64,000 nucleotides of DNA from Lysobacter sp. ISL-50 (GCF_018612875.1 NZ_JAGGRI010000002.1:124001-188000), one strand, 5' to 3'; counted from the first letter of the stretch, positions 7,929 to 16,863 are shown. Made by a program: numbers and translations. The notes: generated from the letters alone by a model not told the origin.

Positions 7929-8837
7929 CTACTCCGGAATCGCCGGCAACTCATCGCAGCACCGCTTGAGGAACTCACGCAGGCGCTGCACGAGCGGACT
8001 CAGCAAGCGGCGGTCGGGACAGACCAGATTCAAGGGCGCCTCTTCGCCGCGCCAGTCGCCGCACAGCACCTGCAACCGGCCGCCGCGCACTTCCTGCGAA
8101 ACGTCGATCCAGGACTTGTACGCGATGCCATGCCCGGCCAGCGCCCATTGCTTGACCGCGTGGCCGTCGTCGGCGACGCGGTCGCCCTGCACGCGGATAG
8201 TGCGGTCGTCCTCGCCGCGGCGCAGGCGCCAGCGATCGTGGATTTCGCCGCGGATCATCTGCCGCAGGCAATTGTGCTCGACCAATCGGTCCGGATGCTC
8301 CGGCGCGCCGTGGCGCGCGAGGTACTGCGGCGAGGCGCACAGCACGCGGCGGTTGTGCGGTCGCAGCGGCAACGCGATCAGGCTCGAATCCGGCGGCGGC
8401 CCGTAGCGCAGCGCGACATCCACCGGCTGCCGGTAGACGTCGGCGAAATAGTCCGACAGGTTCGCGCGCAATTGCACGTGCGGATGTTCGGCGATGAAGC
8501 GGTCCAGCCACGGCAGGATCAGGCTGCGGCCCAGGTCGGACGGCATCGACAATTGCAGTTGACCGCGCAGGTCGGCCTTGTCGCCGTGCAGCGCCTGTTC
8601 GGCGTCGTCGATGGCGCGCAGCGCCTCGCGCGCATGGGCCAGGAACCGCTCGCCTTCCACCGTCAGGCGCAGGCTGCGCGTGGAGCGCACGAACAACTGT
8701 GCGTGCAGTTCCGCCTCCAGCCGCTTGACCGTGGCGCTGGCCGCGGCCGGACTGATGTCCAGCGCCCTCGCCGCGGCCGACAGACTGCCGGCATCGGCCG
8801 CGCGCACGAACACAGTGAGGTCGGCGAAGGCCTTCAT
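7929..8837 (-). CDS. LysR-family transcriptional regulator
   Basis: A 302-residue LysR regulator. The N-terminal winged helix-turn-helix (about residues 1-60, with SLSAAARALDISPAAASATV as recognition region) is followed by a linker helix and a periplasmic-binding-like effector domain to the C-terminus. The CrgA/DmlR-like subgroup is suggested by the DLRGQLQLSMPSDLGR stretch. ATG at 8837 fits the standard MKAFADLTVFVRAADAGS start. It is divergent from the VOC gene at 8934 with 96 bases between, so it most likely controls the VOC-Yellow pair and itself. Confidence 0.9.
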   Translation of the reverse strand: MKAFADLTVFVRAADAGSLSAAARALDISPAAASATVKRLEAELHAQLFVRSTRSLRLTVEGERFLAHAREALRAIDDAEQALHGDKADLRGQLQLSMPSDLGRSLILPWLDRFIAEHPHVQLRANLSDYFADVYRQPVDVALRYGPPPDSSLIALPLRPHNRRVLCASPQYLARHGAPEHPDRLVEHNCLRQMIRGEIHDRWRLRRGEDDRTIRVQGDRVADDGHAVKQWALAGHGIAYKSWIDVSQEVRGGRLQVLCGDWRGEEAPLNLVCPDRRLLSPLVQRLREFLKRCCDELPAIPE

Positions 8838-8933
8838 TTTCAAAATCCGGGCGAAACAGAACCGGCTTATGCCGGGTTTTTCCAGGTCGCGCAAGCGCCC
8901 AATCTGTATCCATCGCCTCGCTGGAACCGTCTC

Positions 8934-9338
8934 ATGGCAACCGTTACCGCTCATGCCGTCGATCGCGCTGTGGCGCCGATGTGGCATTTCGATCACCTCA
9001 ATCTGCAAGGCCCACCGGACTCGACGCTGATGCGTTTGTTCGGCGAGGTGATGGGACTGCGACGGCGCTATCGGCCGCCGTTCCGGGTGCCAGGCCAGTG
9101 GCTGTATCGCGGCGACGACGCATGGCTGCATCTGGTACAGCCGCCCGGCACGCGGGATGGGCCACTGCGATTGGGCCACATCGCCTTTCGCACCGATGCG
9201 CCCGCCGTGTGCGTGCTCGACCGGCTGCACGCCGCCGACCTGGCGTTCGAGATCGAGGTCGTGCCCGAGACCGGCTGCGTGCAGTTCTTCGTTTCTCTGC
9301 CCGGCGGCCTGGTGATCGAACTCGACGCGCCGGCCTAG
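8934..9338 (+). CDS. VOC (glyoxalase/dioxygenase superfamily) protein
   Basis: A 134-residue single VOC protein. The first metal-ligand position is in MWHFDHLNLQGP, the central strand has RLGHIAFRTDAP, and the C-terminal VQFFVSLPGGLVIELDAP carries the final glutamate ligand, so a metal-binding His/His/Glu set is likely. Family members include glyoxalase I, extradiol dioxygenases and resistance proteins; the substrate cannot be told here. It reads away from a LysR gene and precedes the Yellow-like gene by 67 bases. Confidence 0.75.
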   Translation: MATVTAHAVDRAVAPMWHFDHLNLQGPPDSTLMRLFGEVMGLRRRYRPPFRVPGQWLYRGDDAWLHLVQPPGTRDGPLRLGHIAFRTDAPAVCVLDRLHAADLAFEIEVVPETGCVQFFVSLPGGLVIELDAPA

Positions 9339-9405
9339 TTCATCCGGGCCGGCGTCGCCGGCCCGTTCGATTCGCACTTCTCTCTCTCACAGGATGCACA
9401 TCGCA

Positions 9406-10482
9406 ATGAAAACTCCGACTCTGTTGTCGCTCGCCGCCGCGCTGTCATGGGCGTGCGCGGCCTTCTCCGCGCACGCCGCAGATTCTTCCGTTGTCGCCGG
9501 CACGCAGCCGAAGCTGGAAGTGGTTGCCGCGTCCGACACGCGTCCGGGCAACGTCGCCGTCTCGGCCAAGGGACGCGTGTTCGCCACCTTCCACGCGCTG
9601 GGCAATCCGAAGGTGCAACTCGGCGAGGTCAAGGACGGCCGCATCGTGCCGTATCCGAATCTGTCCTTGCAGAAGAACGGCGCCGCGCCGACGGACGCGA
9701 CCTTCGACGCCATGCTCGGCCTGAGCGTGGACCGGCGCGACCGGCTGTGGGTGATCGACATGGGCCTCAACCTCGGCAAGACCCGCTTGTGGGCCTTCGA
9801 TCTGCGCAAGAACGCGGTGATCGAAAAGATCGAGCTGCCCGCCGACGTCGCGCCCAAGGGCAGCTTCGTGCAGGACTTCGTCATCGACGAAAAACGCGGC
9901 TGGGCCTATCTGGCCGACATCGCCGACCCGGGCCTCATCGCGCTGAACCTGAAGACCGGAAAGGCGCGCCGGTTCGGCGGCCATGCCTCGCTGCAGGCGC
10001 AGGACATCGACATGGTGATCGACGGCCGCGTGATCCAGTTCAACGGCAAGCCGGCGCGCGTGGCGATCGATCCGATCACCTTGTCGGCTGATCGCGACAC
10101 CCTGTATTTCGGCGCGATGAACGGCACCACCTGGTACCAACTGCCGACGCGATTGCTGCGCGAGGGCGCCGACGACGCCGCTATCGGCGCGGCGATCAAG
10201 CCCGCCGGCAAGAAACCGATCAGCGACGGCGCCCTGACCGATGCGGCCGGCGCGCATTACTTCACCGACGTGCAGGCGCACGCGATCGTCCGCGTCGACC
10301 GCGATGGCGTCGAGCATTCGCTGATCCGCGACTCGCGCCTGCAATGGCCGGACAACATCAGCTTCGGCCCGCGCGGCTGGATCTACGTCTCGGCCAATCA
10401 GCTCGACACCACGCCGAGCTTTACCGGCGGCGCCGACGAGGGCAAGCCGCCGTATTACCTGTATCGGTTTATGCCTCGCTGA
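9406..10482 (+). CDS. Secreted Yellow/major royal jelly protein-like protein
   Basis: A 358-residue protein with an N-terminal signal peptide (cleavage likely after AHA near residue 25) and a six-bladed beta-propeller pattern of the Yellow/MRJP family: DRRDRLWVIDMG, KNAVIEKIELP, DERGWAYLADI-like and YFTDVQAHAIVRVD repeats are visible. Bacterial members are often called L-dopachrome tautomerase-related, but enzymatic activity is rarely shown. ATG 9406 gives the proper signal peptide; an ATG at 9394 adds four residues and has worse spacing. Expected location is periplasm or exterior. A terminator follows at 10545. Confidence 0.85.
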   Translation: MKTPTLLSLAAALSWACAAFSAHAADSSVVAGTQPKLEVVAASDTRPGNVAVSAKGRVFATFHALGNPKVQLGEVKDGRIVPYPNLSLQKNGAAPTDATFDAMLGLSVDRRDRLWVIDMGLNLGKTRLWAFDLRKNAVIEKIELPADVAPKGSFVQDFVIDEKRGWAYLADIADPGLIALNLKTGKARRFGGHASLQAQDIDMVIDGRVIQFNGKPARVAIDPITLSADRDTLYFGAMNGTTWYQLPTRLLREGADDAAIGAAIKPAGKKPISDGALTDAAGAHYFTDVQAHAIVRVDRDGVEHSLIRDSRLQWPDNISFGPRGWIYVSANQLDTTPSFTGGADEGKPPYYLYRFMPR

Positions 10483-10544
10483 GTGATGGGATCAGAGCCG
10501 ACGCAGCAGCGCACTGCGAACGCTTTGCCCATCACCTTGGGTTG

Positions 10545-10581
10545 CCCTCTCCCGAAAGCCCGTAAGGGAGGGGGTTCTTTT
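10545..10581 (+). terminator. Rho-independent terminator after the Yellow-like gene
   Basis: CCCTCTCCC (10545-10553) pairs with GGGAGGGGG (10566-10574), followed by TTCTTTT. It resembles the terminator at 7704, which suggests that both belong to one dispersed hairpin family. The remaining 150 bases up to 10732 hold no gene that I can support; base composition drops here, marking the edge of the accessory island. Confidence 0.8.
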
Positions 10582-10732
10582 CAGTGCATTTCGAGTGGTC
10601 AGGCGCGCATCACGTAGTGAGACCTCGACTATCAATACGGATTTAACGCATGCCCCATGCACCCAAAGTATCGGAGCTTTGCGCCATGTGATCGGAATTC
10701 CCATAATCGAACCGAGCGGAAAGGAGTGATGC

Positions 10733-11041
10733 ATGGCCACTGTCCATCAAACGATGATCCAATCGGTTGGGCCGAAGTACCGTGACAGCCATATCGAGTC
10801 ATGGAGTTATTACCGCCATCCCATCGATCAGGCCGAGGGCCGGGCTGCGGGTAATTCGCATGTCTGGAGCGATGCCAGCCCCGAAGTGCAGTCGCAGTCC
10901 ATCGATGCGTTGATCGCCGCGTCCGAAGATGATGTTCAGGACACAAAGCAGTGGCGGGTGCGGCTGACCATCCACTTATCGAACTGGGCTGGGCCGTTCA
11001 AACGACTGGAGCCCCCTCTGGCCGCTCGCATTCAAAGATAG
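10733..11041 (+). CDS. Small protein of unknown function at island edge, possibly a gene remnant
   Basis: A 102-residue open frame with a good ribosome-binding site (AAGGAG at 10721-10726). I do not recognise the protein. It has no signal peptide, membrane segment or cysteine. The first 65 residues are polar, with a helix-like end (SIDALIAASEDD); the rest (about 66-102) looks different and basic and may be out-of-register sequence after an ancient deletion. It directly precedes the duplicated unit: the bases around its stop (GATAGAAAAGCAACACG) recur around 11770. It may be the remains of a gene once linked to the effector system. Confidence 0.45.
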   Translation: MATVHQTMIQSVGPKYRDSHIESWSYYRHPIDQAEGRAAGNSHVWSDASPEVQSQSIDALIAASEDDVQDTKQWRVRLTIHLSNWAGPFKRLEPPLAARIQR

Positions 11042-11845
11042 AAAAGCAACACGATTGTGGCGCCTCCGAGCGATACTCACCGCTCATGGAGAACACAACC
11101 GACAAGGAACTCTTGAAATGCCTTTTGTAAACGAATTTATTCCCGCCCTAGATGTCGAGAAGTACGGGGTCAAGGCCATCGACGAGAAATTCGTCGTTGG
11201 CGGGACCAGCGCACGTCAATGGACGGCCAATCGGCAGGAGGACATCTTTCTACGAAATGTTGCGCGAGGTGGCGGTGCCGAGTCTGAAATACGTAATCAG
11301 ACTATATGGACGCTGCACTGGCACGGCGATCTTTTGATGCTTCGCCTCGACCTGCTTGACGCGACTGGCAGTCCTGGTGAGCCAGGCTGGTCGCATTGGA
11401 AATTGATTTGGCTCAATGGCAGCAATGGATTGCCTGAACACTTACGTCAATACAAAAACCAGATCATTGAGGATCTGAAAACCGCCCTGGCAGCATATCA
11501 GGGGGCTGGCGCCTACTCCGCCGCCTACTCCGACTACAGCATCACCCTGGAGATTGGGGAGGAATGCATGCTATGACGAGGCCGCTCACTGCTGAGGTGG
11601 CGGCCGAGCTATTACATAGCAACCCGAATGAATACCTGGCACCGGAGAAGCTGCGCGCACTCGCAGCACAGGTGGATGCCCACAGCTCTGGCCGACTCAC
11701 GGTGCTCTGCAGCGGCAAAACTGCTGAAGGGTTTTGGCCGGCCGATGTAATCAATTCAATGATCGACGGAGACATAGAAAGCCAACACGACTGTGGTGTG
11801 CCTATGAGCGATACTCAGCGCTCATGGAGAACGCAACCGATAAGG
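11034..11845. repeat. Tandem duplication: immunity gene, effector head and their leader
   Basis: The leader at 11034-11117 (AGAAAAGCAACACGATTGTGG, the stretch CGCTCATGGAGAAC and an AAGGA Shine-Dalgarno) is repeated with about 80% identity at 11770-11854. Each leader is followed by an immunity gene and the start of an effector gene. The unit is about 740 bases long. Divergence between copies shows that this is old or came from recombination with a related locus. Confidence 0.8.
11118..11576 (+). CDS. Putative immunity protein, copy 1 (orphan)
   Basis: A 152-residue protein, paralogous along its full length to the one at 11855 and of exactly equal length. Both start with MPFVNEFIPA, share LDLLDATG, LNGSNGLP and end in SITLEIGEEC. 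There is no signal peptide, so it should act in the cytoplasm. Its stop overlaps the ATG of a truncated effector head (ATGA at 11573), just as the second copy overlaps the full effector. I infer an immunity protein from this toxin-like arrangement; the family itself is not one that I know. AAGGA at 11104 precedes ATG 11118. It has lost its cognate effector and may be kept to protect against relatives. Confidence 0.6.
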   Translation: MPFVNEFIPALDVEKYGVKAIDEKFVVGGTSARQWTANRQEDIFLRNVARGGGAESEIRNQTIWTLHWHGDLLMLRLDLLDATGSPGEPGWSHWKLIWLNGSNGLPEHLRQYKNQIIEDLKTALAAYQGAGAYSAAYSDYSITLEIGEECML

Positions 11846-11854
11846 AGCGCTTGA
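11573..11854 (+). pseudogene. Truncated effector N-terminus (remnant)
   Basis: A 93-codon frame whose first 60 residues match the start of the large effector at 12310: RPLTAEVAAELLHSNPNEY against TPLTADEAAELLQNNPNSF, then LTVLCSG against LTVLYSG and ADVINSMI against SDVIKAMV. After about base 11766 the match ends and the sequence becomes a copy of the upstream region of the first immunity gene. It is therefore a leftover produced when a duplicated unit replaced the rest of an older effector. The frame stays open to the stop that abuts the second immunity gene. Confidence 0.8.
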
Positions 11855-12313
11855 ATGCCTTTTGTAAACGAATTCATTCCTGCCGAAGATATCGAGAAAT
11901 ACCGCCTCAAAGCGATCAACGCGAAATTTGTGGTTGGTGGAACCAATGCGCGCGATTGGACAGTAGATCGCGACCGAGATATCTATCTGCGCAATGTCGC
12001 GATGGGCGCTGGGGCCGAGCCGGAACTCCGCAATCAGACTACCTGGACGTTTTATTGGCATGGCGAATTGCTGACTCTTCGCCTTGACCTACTTGATGCC
12101 ACTGGTGGACCGGGCGAGCCCGGCTGGTCGTTCTGGAAATTGGTTTGGCTCAATGGCAGCAACGGATTGCCCAAGCACTTGAAAGAATTAGAAACTCAGA
12201 TTATTGAAGACCTGAAAGCCGCTCTGACGGTATATCAAGGGGCTGGCGTCTACTCCGCTAACTACGCCACGTACAGCATCACCTTGGAGATTGGAGAGGA
12301 GTGCGTGCTGTGA
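11855..12313 (+). CDS. Putative immunity protein, copy 2 (paired with the XVIPCD effector)
   Basis: A 152-residue cytoplasmic protein, paralogue of the one at 11118. It has a regular alternation of aromatic and charged residues (TTWTFYWHGELLTLRLDLLD) suggesting a beta-sheet, then a helix (ELETQIIEDLKAALTVYQG). AAGGAG at 11841-11846 gives strong initiation. Its TGA overlaps the GTG start of the effector (GTGA at 12310-12313), so immunity is translated first and coupled to the toxin. No known domain was recognised; the immunity role is inferred from position, coupling and duplication. Confidence 0.65.
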   Translation: MPFVNEFIPAEDIEKYRLKAINAKFVVGGTNARDWTVDRDRDIYLRNVAMGAGAEPELRNQTTWTFYWHGELLTLRLDLLDATGGPGEPGWSFWKLVWLNGSNGLPKHLKELETQIIEDLKAALTVYQGAGVYSANYATYSITLEIGEECVL

Positions 12314-15300
12314 CAACGCCGCTCACTGCTGACGAGGCGGCCGAGCTGCTACAGAACAACCCGAACTCGTTTTCAACCCCGGAGCAGTTGCGTGCCCTGG
12401 TGGCGCAGGTAGATGCCGACAGTTCGGGGCGCTTGACAGTACTCTACAGTGGCGCAACCGCCAAAGGCGTTTGGTCCAGCGACGTAATCAAGGCGATGGT
12501 TGAAGCTGGCGAAGATGTTCGTACTATTGACACAAGCCAAGCGGCGAAATTCCTGAAATCTCGTGATTTCTATGCCGCGCTGGCGAAATCCTATGACTTA
12601 CCAGATTTTCGCACCCTCGTTGACGGGACGTACCGGGGCCCCGCCAGCGACTGGTTATATCACCCCACTGAAGGCCCCTGGGCGGACGCATCTGCACGGT
12701 TTGCGGATAAAACAGTCGGTGAAGTACGCGCGATCGTAAGCGACGCGCAACCTAACCGGGTTTTCGGCGCCATCGAGATGCCGCATGTACTCGCCAATCA
12801 GAACGTCACCACCGTGGAGGGCATTCCGCGCGAAGTGCTGGTAGCGCGTCAATCCACTCATGGAGACCAAGCCGCGTTCGAAATGGTCGTTGCACGGGCA
12901 CGCGAGAACGTTGGCCGGCTGCGGGTGGCGGTGGATGACGCCGGCATGCCGCTGCGGATAGATGGTGGCCCGATCCAGCTGGATAGCCGAGCTTATTTCG
13001 CCGGAACGCAGATCGAAGGAAAGGTGCCGACGTTTACCGCGGCCACCCGTCCTCTGGCCGACACCATGAACCCGCCGACCGAATATGTGCAGGCAGGACA
13101 ACGACATCTTGGCGACTGGCAAGCGCAGGTCGCGCAGAGTGAGCGTGCGATGGAAGCTGCGCGGACGGCCCCGATTAGGCGCATGGGCGCCGCTATTGGT
13201 CTTGGCGTCGCCGCCAGCGCCTATGACGCCGTACAGACGGGTTCTCGCGTAGGTGCTCTGCTATCTCAGGACAATCCGCTTGCGGCGCAATCCGCGCTCA
13301 CACATTACGCGGCGCGCGGCACCGGTGGCTGGATTGGCGGCGCCGCCACCGGCTTGGCCGTGGGTTGGGAAACCGGGCCCGCGGTAATCGGCTTCGTCGC
13401 GGTGGGGGCGATCGCGGGCAGCCATGTTGGCGAGAACATCGCCAAATGGTGGGACAACAAACAGATCTACGAGCAAGAGGACAAACAGCACGTCGAATGG
13501 GAATTCAACGGTCGCCAGTGGGTCCGCGAAGAGAAGGGCGATCTGATCGATGACGGCTTCAATGTGCCGACCAAACAGTCGTTCTCCGCTCTGCCGGATA
13601 AGGCGCGCGAGCTCAATTACTATGCGAGCAACGCTGCGACGGAGCTCGCCCTCGGCAATGTCGAGCCACCGCGCGATCCCTACAACCTCCCGGCCAACGA
13701 TAAAGATTCGAAGAGCCTCGGCGATGCGGATTGGAAGCGCAACGCCGAGACCGGCGACTGGCAGCGCGAAACGATCATTGCCAGGACGGATCGTGGCCAT
13801 CCGCTGACCCGCACGGACACGGCGTCGCCAGCGCGCGCTGCGGAACTGGAACGTGATGCCGAGCAGGTGATCAAGGCCAACATTGCCGGTGGCCCGGCCC
13901 CCATCGCCGCGCGGTATGAGCTTGCATACAAAGCCTATGGGTGGGAATCCTTCGGTGAAGTACCGAATGCGGTCAATACTGCCCTGGCTAATGGCGATCG
14001 ACTTGCCGCGTCTAACCAAGAGATCTATCGACGCGGTTCCGACGGCCAATGGAGAACTGATAGTGGCGATCTGGCACAAGGCAACACTGTCCGAGAACTC
14101 GACGGCACGCGCGGACAATTGCAGCCGGCGTTGGCCCAGCACGCCGAGCAATTGGCAGCAGCGCCTGCTTGGAAGCCGCCCACTCGCGATGATTTAGACC
14201 GAATCAATCTGCGGTCGGCGTATGAGGCTGTCGGTGTTGCACCGAATCCGGACCGGTTCGACGCGGCCTTGGAAGCCATCCAACGCACCCGCGACGCGCA
14301 AGGCATCGATCCGAACCTGACTTCCCTCTATGTGGAGCGGAACGACACGGGAAGATACGATGCCCACAGTCCGATCGTTCACCTTGCCCGAGATGCGCAG
14401 GGCGTCCATGTCGCCGCAGTGACCAGCGCGCAGGAAATCGAACTTGCACTGGTTGACCAGCGGGGCTTGAAGTCGCCGGTACCGGATATGCCTGAACTTC
14501 GGATAGCGGCATTGTCGCCACAGCAGCGCGACGCCCAGGAACAAATCATCCGCGAGGCGAACCGGCAAGGCGTATCGAACGACGAAGTGCAGCAGGTCGC
14601 GGTTGCCGCAGCGGCGGCGCCGATATATGCGGACGGTACGCCTCCGGTCCTCGAAGCCGAGGCCATCCGTGTAGTGACGGACCCAGAGCCGCCTTCAATT
14701 CCGAAGGCTGTTGAGTCCGCACCTTCGCTGCCCCAATCGCCGGTAGCGGTGGCCGAGGTGGCCGAGCCCGAACCGCAGCCGCCGATTCCCAAGGTCGCTT
14801 CACAGGCCCCTGTCGAGCCGGAAAAGCCCGAGGTCTTGGCCACCAAACCGCCGAGCCTGGACGCCGCCGCGCCGCCGCCCGCGACCGCGCCGGACGTGCG
14901 TGTGGAGGCGCCTGTGCCGCCCGCGCCGCAAATCGCCTCACCCGCGGCGGCGGATACTGTCCACGCGCCAAACGACGGCACACTCCGCCGCGGCGACACA
15001 GGACAAGAGGTCGAGCTGCTGCAGTTCCGCTTGCAACGCATCGGCTATCGCGGTCCCGAGGAAGCGCCGATTCCGGAGCGCGGACACTTCGACGCCGCGA
15101 CCGAGCATGCCGTTCGCCAGTTGCAACGCGATCATGGGTTACCCGACACAGGGCTTGTTGACCCGGATACTGTCCAGGCGCTCGCTGTTGCGCAGCAAGC
15201 GAAGATCGAGTCGCAGAAGACCGCAAAAGCCGATGTTGAGCCTTCTACTCTCGAACAGAGGTCGGCGCAAGCCGAGCCGGCGCTCGCAGCGCGCGACGAG

Positions 15301-15828
15301 CGCAGAGTCGCGCCAGCCACTGAAGCGCTGAGTACGCCGTCGCCCGACGCCCGTGCGAATGAAGCTGCGGCTGATCGAGTCGAGCCTTCAACAGCACCTG
15401 ACGAAACGCATTCCAATACGCGTGGACCGCAGTACGCACCGAGCGAGGAAGCCGCGGATAAGACCGCGCCCGAACGGGCTGCAGAGACTGCGGACCTTTC
15501 ACGCCTGTCCCCTGCGGATCAGAAGATGTTCGCGAAGATCCGCGGAAACGTATCGGCCGATGTGCCGGACGAAACCGTGGCGGCGGCAATGCTTGCGGCC
15601 AAACGCAACGGTATAGCGGACGCGGAGAGCATCGGGCCGGTCGGTGTCGCCAACGGGAAGCTGTGGGTAGGCGCACACACGCCTGGATTCCATACCGGGG
15701 TCTCTGCCACCGGCCCGGCCCCATCGATGCAGGACACCTTGCGCGAGACGCAGTCGTTCAATCAGCAACTGGCGCAGGAGGCCCCACAGCGTGGGCCGGA
15801 CGACCCTAGTCAGGGTCCGCGAAGATAG
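12310..15828 (+). CDS. Large XVIPCD-type effector (putative X-T4SS substrate) with peptidoglycan-binding domain
   Basis: A 1172-residue multidomain protein. Residues 1-250 form an unrecognised N-terminal domain. About 288-377 is a glycine/alanine-rich hydrophobic region (AAIGLGVAASAYDAV, then GGWIGGAATGLAVGW) like a membrane-inserting or glycine-zipper segment. Residues 400-760 are long and polar; 777-884 are Pro/Ala/Glu-rich linker; about 892-960 is a PG_binding_1 domain (LRRGDTGQEVELLQFRLQRI and FDAATEHAVRQLQRDHGLP). The last 110 residues (LSPADQKMFAKIR, then VANGKLWVG and a Gln-rich end) match the XVIPCD secretion tail recognised by VirD4 in Xanthomonadales T4SSs. GTG 12310 was chosen because it overlaps the immunity stop as ATG 11573 does. 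Toxic activity is unknown. No T4SS gene lies in this window. Confidence 0.75.
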   Translation: MTTPLTADEAAELLQNNPNSFSTPEQLRALVAQVDADSSGRLTVLYSGATAKGVWSSDVIKAMVEAGEDVRTIDTSQAAKFLKSRDFYAALAKSYDLPDFRTLVDGTYRGPASDWLYHPTEGPWADASARFADKTVGEVRAIVSDAQPNRVFGAIEMPHVLANQNVTTVEGIPREVLVARQSTHGDQAAFEMVVARARENVGRLRVAVDDAGMPLRIDGGPIQLDSRAYFAGTQIEGKVPTFTAATRPLADTMNPPTEYVQAGQRHLGDWQAQVAQSERAMEAARTAPIRRMGAAIGLGVAASAYDAVQTGSRVGALLSQDNPLAAQSALTHYAARGTGGWIGGAATGLAVGWETGPAVIGFVAVGAIAGSHVGENIAKWWDNKQIYEQEDKQHVEWEFNGRQWVREEKGDLIDDGFNVPTKQSFSALPDKARELNYYASNAATELALGNVEPPRDPYNLPANDKDSKSLGDADWKRNAETGDWQRETIIARTDRGHPLTRTDTASPARAAELERDAEQVIKANIAGGPAPIAARYELAYKAYGWESFGEVPNAVNTALANGDRLAASNQEIYRRGSDGQWRTDSGDLAQGNTVRELDGTRGQLQPALAQHAEQLAAAPAWKPPTRDDLDRINLRSAYEAVGVAPNPDRFDAALEAIQRTRDAQGIDPNLTSLYVERNDTGRYDAHSPIVHLARDAQGVHVAAVTSAQEIELALVDQRGLKSPVPDMPELRIAALSPQQRDAQEQIIREANRQGVSNDEVQQVAVAAAAAPIYADGTPPVLEAEAIRVVTDPEPPSIPKAVESAPSLPQSPVAVAEVAEPEPQPPIPKVASQAPVEPEKPEVLATKPPSLDAAAPPPATAPDVRVEAPVPPAPQIASPAAADTVHAPNDGTLRRGDTGQEVELLQFRLQRIGYRGPEEAPIPERGHFDAATEHAVRQLQRDHGLPDTGLVDPDTVQALAVAQQAKIESQKTAKADVEPSTLEQRSAQAEPALAARDERRVAPATEALSTPSPDARANEAAADRVEPSTAPDETHSNTRGPQYAPSEEAADKTAPERAAETADLSRLSPADQKMFAKIRGNVSADVPDETVAAAMLAAKRNGIADAESIGPVGVANGKLWVGAHTPGFHTGVSATGPAPSMQDTLRETQSFNQQLAQEAPQRGPDDPSQGPRR

Positions 15829-16182
15829 GCGAGAGAGATCAAGGTGATCAGCGCGCCATACATGGCCTGTTTGCTCGCCGATCAACGCGCCGGCCCGTAT
15901 GTAGTCGGCGTCGGTGGCCTACTCGCGGACGTGATGAGGGCGCTCAAGGGGACGCACTTCAACGCGCATGCGCTGCCGGCGACCTTGGCTTGATCGCCTG
16001 GTTAGCGTGGTTCGAACGGGTGGAAACGTATTCCGCCGCGCGTACGCATGCGGCCAAAATCCGGCGTTGGCCCCATCGCTGGCAGGGCCGCTTAAGGCAG
16101 GGCTACTCAGGTCTTCTGTGTATTGCGGCAATGAGCCGGGTCTGACGCTGGGCGATCCGCCCTTGCGACCCCACAGCCAAAC
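15829..16182. other. Intergenic region at the right edge of the effector island
   Basis: 354 bases without a gene that I can support. A 49-codon GTG frame (15844-15993) has a weak purine stretch upstream and no recognisable product; it could be a remnant. GC rises back to the chromosomal level through this stretch, so the island boundary probably lies here. No integrase, tRNA or direct-repeat attachment site was seen. Confidence 0.5.
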
Positions 16183-16662
16183 TTATTCCCCACCCACAAA
16201 CCCGAACTGCCGCCACGCCTCGAACACCACCACCGCGACGGTGTTGGACAGATTCAGGCTGCGATTGTCCGGACGCATCGGCAGGCGCAGGCGTTGTTCG
16301 GGCGGGATCGAGTCCAGCACCTCCTGCGGCAGGCCGCGGGTTTCCGGGCCGAACAAGAAGGCGTCGCCGGCGGCGTAATGCGGGGTGTCGAAGCGGGTGC
16401 GGCTGCGCGTGCTCAGGGCGAACAGGCGCGGCGCGGCGCCCTGCGCTTCGCCGATCGCGGCCAGCGCCGCGTCCAGGCTGTCGTGCACGCGCAGGCTGGC
16501 GTACTCGTGATAGTCCAGGCCGGCGCGCTTGAGCTGCTTGTCTTCCAGGGTGAAACCCAACGGCGCGATCAGGTGCAGGCGGGCGCCGGTGTTCGCGCAC
16601 AGGCGGATCACGTTGCCGGTGTTGGGCGGAATCTCGGGCTGGTAGAGGATGACGTTGAACAT
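16183..16662 (-). CDS. trmL: tRNA (cytidine(34)-2'-O)-methyltransferase
   Basis: A 159-residue SPOUT methyltransferase, the usual TrmL length. It methylates the wobble base of tRNA-Leu isoacceptors with S-adenosylmethionine. The start MFNVILYQPEIPPNTGNVIR contains the conserved N-P-x-I/NTGN signature, FLFGPETRGLP is the knot strand that binds the cofactor, and SLNLSNTVAVVVFEAW is motif 3. The start was set at MFNV, the standard beginning; longer frames upstream are not conserved-looking. It is divergent from the M16 peptidase with 201 bases between, which must hold both promoters. Confidence 0.95.
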   Translation of the reverse strand: MFNVILYQPEIPPNTGNVIRLCANTGARLHLIAPLGFTLEDKQLKRAGLDYHEYASLRVHDSLDAALAAIGEAQGAAPRLFALSTRSRTRFDTPHYAAGDAFLFGPETRGLPQEVLDSIPPEQRLRLPMRPDNRSLNLSNTVAVVVFEAWRQFGFVGGE

Positions 16663-16863
16663 GCGCGCATTATGCGGCTTGGCCGCGGCGCCGGGCCCGC
16701 GCCGCGCTCCGGCCCAATGCCGGCGCCGGGGCCGCGCCTGAGCGCCAGGAACGCAAAAGCGCCCGGCTTCCCCCTGTGACCGCCGGCCCATGCCCGTCGC
16801 GGCGGCGGCGCCTAAGATGACCGCTTTGGTCCGTCCGCGGACGCCCTATCAGTCGGAGTTGTC

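Noticed and set aside
15844-15993. A 49-codon GTG frame after the effector
   Set aside because: Weak initiation site, no recognisable features; kept only as a note in the intergenic entry.
10733-15993. A prophage or integrative element
   Set aside because: Lower GC and foreign look, but no integrase, phage structural gene, tRNA or flanking attachment repeats were found.
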